From positions 1-38,698 of the forward strand of contig CACDVH010000013.1 in NCBI GenBank assembly GCA_902556205.1: a DNA stretch of 38,698 nucleotides, written 5' to 3'. This stretch comes from an uncultured Gammaproteobacteria bacterium. Lineage in GTDB: Bacteria; Pseudomonadota; Gammaproteobacteria; PS1; Pseudothioglobaceae. Each line of letters begins with the position of its first letter. Position 1 is the first letter of the stretch. The notes below the pieces were generated by a model, which ran no database searches, was not told the origin of the DNA, and was given only the letters and a program-made list of their open reading frames with translations. This document shows positions 32,565 through 38,698 of the stretch, in pieces. Made by a program: the position numbers and the translations under genes.

Positions 32565-33905
32565 ATGAACATGAGAGTTGCAATAATTGGAGCAGGCCCA
32601 AGTGGTCTAGCCCAACTCAGAGCTTTTAGATCTGCTGAAGAAAAGGGCGAAATAATCCCAGAAATTGTTTGTTTTGAGAAGCAAGATAATTGGGGTGGAT
32701 TATGGAACTATAGCTGGAGAACTGGCCTTGATGAGCATGGAGAAATTGCTCATAGCAGTATGTACAGATACTTGTGGTCAAACGGCCCTAAGGAGTGCTT
32801 AGAGTTTGCTGACTATTATTTTGAAGAGCATTTCGGTCATCCAATTGCATCTTTTCCTCCACGAGAAGTTTTATTTGACTACATTCAGGGCAGAGTTGAA
32901 AAAGCAAAAGTCCGAGAGATGATTCGTTTCAACTCATCAGTTCGAAATGTTGACTATGATGAGTCAGGTGAAGAATTTACTGTTACAGTTTGTAATCATA
33001 TTGATGATGAAACCTACTCTGAAAAATTCGATTACGTAATTGTAGCGAGCGGACATTTTTCGACTCCTAATGTTCCTAACTATGAGGGTTTTAGTCATTT
33101 TAATGGCAGAATTTTGCATGCTCATGATTTCAGGGATGCACTAGAATTTAAGAATCAAGATATTTTGGTAATTGGCAGTAGCTACTCAGCTGAGGACATT
33201 GGATCTCAATGTTATAAATATGGAGCTAAATCTATAACCAGTAGTTATAGAACTGCACCAATGGGATTTGGATGGCCAGAGAATTGGGAGGAAAAACCTG
33301 CGCTAGAGAGAGTTGAGGGGAACACTGCTTTTTTTGCAGATGGAACGTCAAAAGATGTGGACTCAATTATTCTGTGTACAGGCTACCTTCACCACTTCCC
33401 TTTCCTTCCGGACTCTTTAAGATTGAAAACCAATAATATTCTCTACCCCCTTGGACTCTATAAAGGAGTCGTTTGGGAGCAGAATCCTAAGCTGATGTAT
33501 CTGGGGATGCAGGACCAATGGTATACATTCAATATGTTCGATGCCCAAGCTTGGTATGCAAGAGATGTGATTTTAAATAAAATCAATTTGCCTTCTTTCA
33601 ATGAAATGCAAGCTCATACTCTTGAGTGGCATCAGAGGGAGACAGCACAAGATGATGCTGCCTATGCAATTGACTTTCAAGGCGCATATACTCAGATGCT
33701 AATTGATGAAACTGATTATCCTAATTTCGATATTGAGGGCGTCAATAGAACTTTTATGGACTGGAAGCATAATAAAAAAGACGGCATTATGACTTTTAGA
33801 GATAAATCCCATGCCTCTTTAATGACTGGTACTCAGTCCCCACCTCACCATACACCATGGCTTGAGGCTTTAGATGATTCATTAGATAGTTATTTAGATA
33901 TTTGA
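32565..33905 (+). CDS. tmm: Trimethylamine monooxygenase (flavin-containing)
   Basis: Tmm oxidises trimethylamine to trimethylamine N-oxide with NADPH and O2, a trait of many marine bacteria; the product can be demethylated for energy and nitrogen. The 446-residue protein has the FAD motif GAGPSGL (9-15), [17 protein letters not shown] (65-81), the FMO signature F179-x-G-xxx-H185-xxx-F189 and the NADPH loop GSSYSAED (204-211). Tyr207 sits where Tmm enzymes use a Tyr in place of water-stabilising residues. The C-terminus [15 protein letters not shown] is Tmm-like. A strong AGGAGA precedes the ATG. It is a single gene; the TMAO demethylase gene is not beside it. AACCTT/AAGGTT (32515-32534) can form a small leader hairpin. 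Confidence 0.93.
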   Translation: MNMRVAIIGAGPSGLAQLRAFRSAEEKGEIIPEIVCFEKQDNWGGLWNYSWRTGLDEHGEIAHSSMYRYLWSNGPKECLEFADYYFEEHFGHPIASFPPREVLFDYIQGRVEKAKVREMIRFNSSVRNVDYDESGEEFTVTVCNHIDDETYSEKFDYVIVASGHFSTPNVPNYEGFSHFNGRILHAHDFRDALEFKNQDILVIGSSYSAEDIGSQCYKYGAKSITSSYRTAPMGFGWPENWEEKPALERVEGNTAFFADGTSKDVDSIILCTGYLHHFPFLPDSLRLKTNNILYPLGLYKGVVWEQNPKLMYLGMQDQWYTFNMFDAQAWYARDVILNKINLPSFNEMQAHTLEWHQRETAQDDAAYAIDFQGAYTQMLIDETDYPNFDIEGVNRTFMDWKHNKKDGIMTFRDKSHASLMTGTQSPPHHTPWLEALDDSLDSYLDI

Positions 33906-33915
33906 ATTAAATAGA

Positions 33916-33940
33916 CAAAAATTCAAGATATGAAATTTTG
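33916..33940 (+). terminator. AT-rich hairpin after tmm
   Basis: CAAAAATTC (33916-33924) and GAAATTTTG (33932-33940) form eight of nine pairs around a seven-base loop, starting 11 bases after the tmm stop. A proper T run is missing, so terminator activity is uncertain. Confidence 0.35.
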
Positions 33941-34006
33941 ATTAAATAAAATGAATTCTTCATTTAAAAAACATAATTAAAGACTAAAATTCACCATCTT
34001 ATAAAA

Positions 34007-34053
34007 TATAATACTTACCTATCAGAAGGTTAAATTGTTATTCGGTAAACAAT
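34007..34053 (+). promoter_or_regulatory. Candidate promoter and leader inverted repeat of the sdh operon
   Basis: TATAAT at 34007-34012 is the best -10 element before sdhC; no convincing -35 is seen. Downstream, ATTGTT (34034-34039) and AACAAT (34048-34053) form an inverted repeat with an eight-base loop in the presumed 5' untranslated region, a possible operator or hairpin. The rest of the 197-base gap is plain AT-rich sequence. Confidence 0.4.
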
Positions 34054-34102
34054 AAGAGCTATCATAAAAAATTGAAAAGTCCTCAACTATGTCAAGAATT
34101 CG

Positions 34103-34702
34103 ATGAATTTTACTAATAATCGTACAGTCAGTCTTAAGAAAATGATGGCAGTTGCTGGATTGTTTTGGTTTTTTTTCTTAGTCTTCTATCTTTTAGCGGC
34201 TTTGACTTTCCATTCGGGTGAGCAGGCATTTACTGATTTTTATGTTTGGTTTAATAATTCCATTTTTTATCCCATTTTGGCTTCGCTGTTAATAGTGACT
34301 CTTTCTTTTCATGTTTATGTTGCAATTACTAGGCAGCTCTCGAATAATGTTAGTTCGGGTGATCGGTATAAAAAGCCTTATCCTAGAGCTATTCCAAGAA
34401 TTGTCGCATGGTCTGGTGCCTCTATAATTCTAATTTTCATACTAACGCATACTTTTCAAATGTTTTCAACAAACACAGTTGATTTATACTCAGAAATTCA
34501 AAATATTTTTAAGAGACCTATCATGTGGGGAATCTATGGACTCGGGATGGTAGCAATTTCAACCCATTTGCACCATGGCCTAACTAATGTTCTTCAAACT
34601 TTAGGTATCTCAAGCAAACAGCACAAGGGAGTAGCTCTCATTCTTGTAGTTCTGATGATGGCAGGTTATGTTTCAATTCCCTTAGGAGTTTTATATGCAT
34701 AA
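34103..34702 (+). CDS. sdhC: Succinate dehydrogenase cytochrome b subunit (type-B-like)
   Basis: This membrane anchor passes electrons from succinate dehydrogenase to quinone (or the reverse). The 199-residue protein has five hydrophobic helices (about 14-36, 53-74, 98-118, 136-160 and 172-196), the pattern of single-polypeptide di-heme anchors of the cytochrome b558 type, as in Bacillus and Bacteroidetes. Candidate heme-ligand histidines lie in [17 protein letters not shown] and [10 protein letters not shown]. There is no separate sdhD. It overlaps sdhA by eight bases. The subtype is assigned from topology and the style of the A and B subunits. Confidence 0.88.
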   Translation: MNFTNNRTVSLKKMMAVAGLFWFFFLVFYLLAALTFHSGEQAFTDFYVWFNNSIFYPILASLLIVTLSFHVYVAITRQLSNNVSSGDRYKKPYPRAIPRIVAWSGASIILIFILTHTFQMFSTNTVDLYSEIQNIFKRPIMWGIYGLGMVAISTHLHHGLTNVLQTLGISSKQHKGVALILVVLMMAGYVSIPLGVLYA

Positions 34703-36623
34703 TCTTGACTCAAACGTTCCAACTGGACCCTTAGAGAATCGATGGGAGAAACACAAGTTCGATCTTTCACTCATCGCTCCTCAAAACAGAAAGAAATACA
34801 ACATCATAGTTATAGGTACGGGTTTAGCTGGGGCTTCGCTTTGTGCCACTTTAGGGGAGGCTGGATATAACGTCCAGTCATTTTGTTATAATGATAGTCC
34901 AAGAAGAGCCCACTCCATTGCCGCACAAGGTGGTGTCAATGCTAGCAAGAATTATCAAAATGATGGTGACAGCACATGGAGACTCTTTTACGACACGATC
35001 AAGGGCGGTGATTTTCGTGCAAGAGAATCTAATATCTACCGTTTAGCCCAGCTTAGTTGTAACATTATTGATCAAGCAGTGTCTCAAGGTGTTCCGTTTG
35101 CTAGAGAGTATAGCGGGTATTTAGCTAACAGGTCTTTTGGAGGAACTCAGGTATCTCGTACCTTCTATGCAAGAGGACAAACTGGACAACAGCTTCTTCT
35201 GGGAGCATACAGTTCAATGAGTAAGGAAATCGCATCTGGAAAAGTCAGCCACAAGTCGAGGTGTGAAATGCTCGAGGTGATCATTATTGATGGTAAAGCT
35301 AGAGGCATTGTTGTGAGGGATTTAATTACAGGAGAGATCTCTTCGCATCTCGCTGATTGCGTTGTGATGTGCACTGGAGGTTACAGTAACGCTTACTATC
35401 TATCAACGAATGCCAAAGGATGTAATACATCAGCAACCTGGAGAGCCCATAAAAATGGAGCTTACTTTGCTAACCCAAGTTTTACACAAATTCATCCAAC
35501 TTGCGTTCCACCAACAGGTGATAGCCAGTCAAAATTAACTTTAATGAGTGAATCTCTTCGAAATGATGGCCGTATTTGGGCGCCAAAAAATATTGAGGAT
35601 TGTGACAAGAATCCTAATGATATTCAAGAAGAAGATAGAGATTATTTCCTTGAGCGAATGTATCCTGCTTTTGCAAACCTCGTCCCACGGGATATAGCCT
35701 CAAGAGCACTTAAAGGCATCTGTGATGAGGGGCGTGGTGTTGGCTCAGTTGTCAACAATCAGCGACTTGGTGTCTACTTAGACTTTTCTTCAGTTATTCA
35801 AAAAATTGGAAGTGAAAAAGTTAAAGAAAAATATGGAAACCTTTTCGATATGTACGAGAGTATCACAGGAGAGAATCCTTATGAGGTGCCTATGAAAATC
35901 TATCCTGCACCCCACTATACTATGGGCGGACTTTGGGTTGATTACAACTTAATGACAACAATTGATGGATTATTTGCCTGTGGAGAAGCAAACTTTTCTG
36001 ATCATGGAGCCAACAGACTTGGAGCATCAGCTCTAATGCAGGGCTTGGCAGATGGATATTTCGTCGCACCACAGACGGTTGCTAACTATCTTGCAAAAGG
36101 AACATTTGAAGAAATTACACATGATCACCCTGAAGTTATATCTTCGGTTGAGTCCGTAAAAAATCGAATTGAAAGGCTCATGAACGCTCCCGATCCAAAG
36201 CACTCTCCAGACTATTTTCATAGAAAAATAGGCAGTATTTTGTGGACTTCATGTGGCATGGCAAGAGATAAGGATTCCCTCAAAAAGGCAATCAAATCTA
36301 TCGAACAGATAAAGATTGATTTTTGGAATAACATCAAAGTAACTGGAAATGATAAGGACTTTAACCAGACTCTTGAAAAGGCTGGCAGAGTAGCTGATTT
36401 TATTGAGTTAGGTCATTTAATGTGTGTTGATGCACTTGACAGAGAAGAATCTTGTGGGGCACATGCTAGGCTTGAGTATCTCGCAGAGAGTGGTGATGCA
36501 ATGAGAGATGATGAAAATTTTGGCTATGTTGCAGCCTGGGAGTTTAATGATAATAAACCCACTCTTCATAAAGAGAATCTTGATTTTGAGTTTATTAAAC
36601 CTACCTACAGGGACTATAAATGA
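34695..36623 (+). CDS. sdhA: Succinate dehydrogenase/fumarate reductase flavoprotein subunit
   Basis: SdhA oxidises succinate to fumarate on a covalently bound FAD. The 642-residue protein has the dinucleotide motif IGTGLAGAS (40-48) and the flavinylated His73 in [11 protein letters not shown]. Substrate and catalytic regions appear as [16 protein letters not shown] with the active-site Arg, [12 protein letters not shown], and [13 protein letters not shown]. Length and style match the type-B (Bacillus/Bacteroidetes-like) branch rather than the roughly 590-residue proteobacterial type C. It overlaps sdhC by eight and sdhB by four bases. Direction in vivo (succinate oxidation or fumarate reduction) cannot be read from sequence; mdh beside it suggests a citric acid cycle role. 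Confidence 0.95.
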   Translation: MHNLDSNVPTGPLENRWEKHKFDLSLIAPQNRKKYNIIVIGTGLAGASLCATLGEAGYNVQSFCYNDSPRRAHSIAAQGGVNASKNYQNDGDSTWRLFYDTIKGGDFRARESNIYRLAQLSCNIIDQAVSQGVPFAREYSGYLANRSFGGTQVSRTFYARGQTGQQLLLGAYSSMSKEIASGKVSHKSRCEMLEVIIIDGKARGIVVRDLITGEISSHLADCVVMCTGGYSNAYYLSTNAKGCNTSATWRAHKNGAYFANPSFTQIHPTCVPPTGDSQSKLTLMSESLRNDGRIWAPKNIEDCDKNPNDIQEEDRDYFLERMYPAFANLVPRDIASRALKGICDEGRGVGSVVNNQRLGVYLDFSSVIQKIGSEKVKEKYGNLFDMYESITGENPYEVPMKIYPAPHYTMGGLWVDYNLMTTIDGLFACGEANFSDHGANRLGASALMQGLADGYFVAPQTVANYLAKGTFEEITHDHPEVISSVESVKNRIERLMNAPDPKHSPDYFHRKIGSILWTSCGMARDKDSLKKAIKSIEQIKIDFWNNIKVTGNDKDFNQTLEKAGRVADFIELGHLMCVDALDREESCGAHARLEYLAESGDAMRDDENFGYVAAWEFNDNKPTLHKENLDFEFIKPTYRDYK

Positions 36624-37342
36624 ATTTTACATTGCACATCTGGCGCCAAAAAAATACTGAGTCTAATGGGCAGTTTGTCACATACCATGTCAACGATATC
36701 GACAGTGACACTTCTTTTCTCGAAATGCTCGATCAATTAAATGAGGATCTCATTGAAAAGGGTGAGGACTGTGTTGTATTTGATTATGACTGCCGAGAGG
36801 GGATTTGCGGCACTTGTTCGTTAGTTATAAACGGGCACCCACATGGTGAAAAGAAAGCTACAACAACGTGTCAGCTTTATATGAGAGATTACGCTGATCA
36901 ATCTGAGCTATGGATTGAACCATGGCGCGCTAAAAGTTTTCCGATTGTTAAGGATTTGGCAGTTAAGAGAGAGGCGTTTGACAGAATTATTCAATCGGGT
37001 GGTTTTATCTCTACTTCAGTGGGCTCTGCTCCTGAGGCTAATTCTCAGCTGGTTAACAAGGATGATGCTGACTGTGCTTTTGATTCAGCGATTTGTATTG
37101 GCTGCGGTGCATGCGTTGCGGTATGTCCGAATGCATCAGCTTCATTATTTGTGGCTGCAAAAATAAATCATTTTCAGCGACTACCTCAAGGAAAAATTGA
37201 AAGTACAAAGCGTGCCGAGAGAATGATTAATCAAATGGAGCAAGAAGGTTTTGGAAGTTGTTCGAATCACCGTCATTGTGAAACCGTTTGTCCGAAAGAA
37301 ATCTCAGTTAGCAACATTGCTGCAATGAATAAAATCTTATAA
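36620..37342 (+). CDS. sdhB: Succinate dehydrogenase iron-sulfur subunit
   Basis: SdhB carries electrons from FAD to the membrane anchor through three clusters. The 240-residue protein has [2Fe-2S] ligands Cys58, Cys63, Cys66 and Cys84 (CREGICGTC). [4Fe-4S] ligands are Cys159, Cys162, Cys165 and Cys169 ([11 protein letters not shown]), the last of the final cluster being shared as usual. [3Fe-4S] ligands are Cys214, Cys220 and Cys224. Spacing resembles the type-B subunit. It overlaps sdhA by an ATGA and precedes mdh by 30 bases. Confidence 0.96.
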   Translation: MNFTLHIWRQKNTESNGQFVTYHVNDIDSDTSFLEMLDQLNEDLIEKGEDCVVFDYDCREGICGTCSLVINGHPHGEKKATTTCQLYMRDYADQSELWIEPWRAKSFPIVKDLAVKREAFDRIIQSGGFISTSVGSAPEANSQLVNKDDADCAFDSAICIGCGACVAVCPNASASLFVAAKINHFQRLPQGKIESTKRAERMINQMEQEGFGSCSNHRHCETVCPKEISVSNIAAMNKIL

Positions 37343-37372
37343 ACGTATTTAATTTATTAATAGGGAGAATCA

Positions 37373-38305
37373 ATGAAAGTAGTTGTATTGGGAGCAGCAG
37401 GCGGAATTGGCCAAGCACTTGGCCTTTTACTAAAAACAGAATTACCGGCGGGAACAGAATTGTCCTTATATGATATTGCACCAGTAACTCCCGGTGTGGC
37501 TGCAGACTTAAGTCATATTCCAACTCCAGTTAAAGTCGAGGGTTTTGCAGGAGAAGATCCTTCCCCTGCATTGATAAATGCAGATGTTGTTCTTATTTCT
37601 GCTGGCATGGCTCGTAAACCAGGCATGGATCGTTCGGATCTCTTTAATATTAATGCTGGAATCGTCGAAAACTTAGTTTCTTCTTGTGCAGATAATTGCC
37701 CAAAGGCTATGATCGGTATTATTACTAACCCCGTTAATACAACTGTTGCAATTGCCGCTGAAGTTTTAAAGAAAAAAGGTGTTTATGATCCTTCAAGATT
37801 ATTTGGAGTCACTACTCTTGATGTAATTCGCTCAAGTACTTTTGTAGCTGAAATATTTGATAAAGATCCTAGAGAGGTCAGTGTTCCAGTTATTGGTGGA
37901 CATTCTGGAATCACTATTCTTCCACTCTTATCACAGTCTGGATATGAATTCAGTGATGAAGATGCAGCGGCAATGACAAAACGTATTCAGAATGCAGGTA
38001 CTGAGGTTGTTGAGGCTAAGGCTGGAGGAGGTTCAGCTACTTTATCTATGGGCCAGGCAGCTGCTAAGTTTGGTCTCTCTTTGGTCAGAGCTTTAAATGG
38101 TGAAAAAGATATCGTTGAGTGTACTTATGTTGAGGGTTCTGGAGAGTTAGCTAGATTTTTTGCACAGCCCGTTCTTTTGGGTAAAAATGGTGTAGAACAA
38201 ATACTCAATTATGGCAGTCTTTCAGATTTTGAGCAGACTAAACTTGATGATGCACTAGAAACTCTTAGGTCCGATATAAAAATCGGTGAAGAGTTCATAA
38301 ACTAA
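37373..38305 (+). CDS. mdh: Malate dehydrogenase (NAD)
   Basis: Mdh interconverts malate and oxaloacetate in the citric acid cycle. The 310-residue protein is of the E. coli/mitochondrial type, with the NAD motif GAAGGIG (7-13) and substrate residues Arg81 and Arg87 ([10 protein letters not shown]). Asn119 (TNPVNT), the Asp150/Arg153 pair (LDVIRSS) and catalytic His177 (GGHSGIT) are all present. A good ribosome site, GGGAGA, precedes the start. It ends the sdhCAB-mdh run, so two consecutive steps of the cycle (succinate to fumarate, malate to oxaloacetate) may be coexpressed; fumarase is not here. Confidence 0.98.
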   Translation: MKVVVLGAAGGIGQALGLLLKTELPAGTELSLYDIAPVTPGVAADLSHIPTPVKVEGFAGEDPSPALINADVVLISAGMARKPGMDRSDLFNINAGIVENLVSSCADNCPKAMIGIITNPVNTTVAIAAEVLKKKGVYDPSRLFGVTTLDVIRSSTFVAEIFDKDPREVSVPVIGGHSGITILPLLSQSGYEFSDEDAAAMTKRIQNAGTEVVEAKAGGGSATLSMGQAAAKFGLSLVRALNGEKDIVECTYVEGSGELARFFAQPVLLGKNGVEQILNYGSLSDFEQTKLDDALETLRSDIKIGEEFIN

Positions 38306-38379
38306 AAAGACTCATTGAGCTCATCCCAGAGGCAATTTATGATGCTGAAATTAAAAGCGGTGTATCACGCCTTAAATAA
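38290..38379 (+). pseudogene. Short coding-like remnant after mdh
   Basis: In the frame shifted from mdh, an open stretch of 29 codons runs from 38290 to the stop at 38377-38379 and reads like protein: RLIELIPEAIYDAEIKSG then VSRLK. It has no ATG, GTG or TTG start and an in-frame stop precedes it. It could be the eroded 3' end of a lost gene, or chance. I do not recognise a parent family. Confidence 0.3.
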
Positions 38380-38414
38380 ACATTTTTAAACCTCATTTTT
38401 AGCTTATTTAATCC

Positions 38415-38443
38415 TTGCTATGAGTAAATAGTTATGGGATAAT
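38415..38443 (+). promoter_or_regulatory. Candidate promoter of the tRNA-Tyr-Gly-Thr cluster
   Basis: TTGCTA (38415-38420) and GATAAT (38438-38443) are 17 bases apart, ending 16 bases before tRNA-Tyr. Position and spacing fit a promoter for the tRNA cluster. Confidence 0.6.
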
Positions 38444-38459
38444 GTCTGATTGTTTTTTT

Positions 38460-38544
38460 GGAGGGGTGGCCGAGTGGTTAAAGGCGACGGACTGTAAATC
38501 CGTTCTCTCTGAGTACGTTGGTTCGAATCCAACTCCCTCCACCA
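38460..38544 (+). tRNA. tRNA-Tyr, anticodon GUA
   Basis: This 85-base class II tRNA has encoded CCA (38542-38544). The acceptor stem GGAGGGG pairs with TCCCTCC. The anticodon stem ACGGA/TCCGT holds the loop CTGTAAA, anticodon GTA. A long variable arm and the T arm GTTGG-TTCGAAT-CCAAC are present. Confidence 0.97.
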
Positions 38545-38561
38545 GAGAAAAAAAGGAAATT

Positions 38562-38635
38562 GCGGGTGTCGTATATTGGTATTACCTTAGCCTTCCAAGC
38601 TAATGAGGTGGGTTCGATTCCCATCACCCGCTCCA
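38562..38635 (+). tRNA. tRNA-Gly, anticodon UCC
   Basis: This 74-base tRNA has encoded CCA. The acceptor stem GCGGGTG pairs with CACCCGC, and the anticodon stem TTAGC/GCTAA holds the loop CTTCCAA, anticodon TCC (GGA/GGG codons). It lies 17 bases after tRNA-Tyr, the order known from the tufB tRNA operon of E. coli. Confidence 0.97.
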
Positions 38636-38650
38636 TGTGGTTAGGAACGT

Positions 38651-38698
<48 letters not shown>

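Noticed and set aside
38339-38389. A 16-codon ATG-started peptide after mdh with AGAGG upstream
   Set aside because: Too short to support without conservation, and it overlaps a more protein-like remnant in another frame.

Overview
The window reads as a gene-dense, visibly AT-rich stretch of a gammaproteobacterial chromosome. The gene set is housekeeping and gammaproteobacterial: Hda with a clamp-binding motif, BamC behind DapA, CysG fusion, mraZ-rsmH-ftsL-ftsI, and tRNA-Tyr-Gly-Thr. It also carries a trimethylamine monooxygenase (tmm), a gene typical of marine bacteria. Small intergenic gaps, 4-nt ATGA overlaps and broken-up classical operons suggest a streamlined marine lineage. A member of the SUP05/ARCTIC96BD-19 group (Thioglobus-like) is my best guess, but it is an inference from gene content and not a measured placement. 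No phage, insertion sequence, CRISPR array or plasmid gene was found, and no gap without a gene exceeds 300 bases.

Layout. 1-7.0 kb: end of an unrecognised gene, then frr and pyrH (minus), uvrA (plus), and a DUF3108 protein with purN and purM (minus). 7.0-9.9 kb: a CDP-alcohol phosphatidyltransferase, hda, cysG and tRNA-Leu(UAG). 9.9-12.6 kb: a minus-strand accessory operon (metallo-beta-lactamase-fold hydrolase, short-chain dehydrogenase, TetR repressor) with a palindromic candidate operator over its promoter. 12.7-21.2 kb: ccmF, ccmI, dapE, trmD, then dapA, bamC and a divergent NAD-dependent DNA ligase. 21.2-23.8 kb: a nitrogen module, with a structured leader, glnK, amtB and an ANTAR-domain regulator. 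23.8-27 kb: hisE, hisI, prfB, rpsO and an LpxL-type acyltransferase (minus). 27-32.4 kb: dnaG, converging with ftsI-ftsL-rsmH-mraZ. 32.5-38.7 kb: tmm, a type-B-like succinate dehydrogenase operon with mdh, and a tRNA cluster (Tyr, Gly, partial Thr).

The most interesting observation is the 190-base leader of glnK-amtB. It holds two successive terminator-like hairpins. Each is overlapped on its 5' arm by a small hairpin with a six-base loop of the form AxxGxx, and each small hairpin has another hexaloop hairpin just upstream. This is the layout of RNA targets of ANTAR antiterminator proteins, and an ANTAR protein is encoded directly after amtB. The protein has Asn where the receiver phosphoacceptor Asp is expected. 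The inference is that ammonium uptake and PII synthesis are controlled by transcription attenuation, possibly with two gates in series. I saw no sigma-54-type promoter there.

Other points worth checking are: an LpxL-type enzyme lacking the acidic residue of its HX4(D/E) motif; a release factor 2 with no programmed frameshift and SPY in place of SPF; the divergent DNA ligase; a type-B SDH; a four-repeat MraZ box; a split dcw cluster; and a ccmF-ccmI pair without ccmG/ccmH between them.
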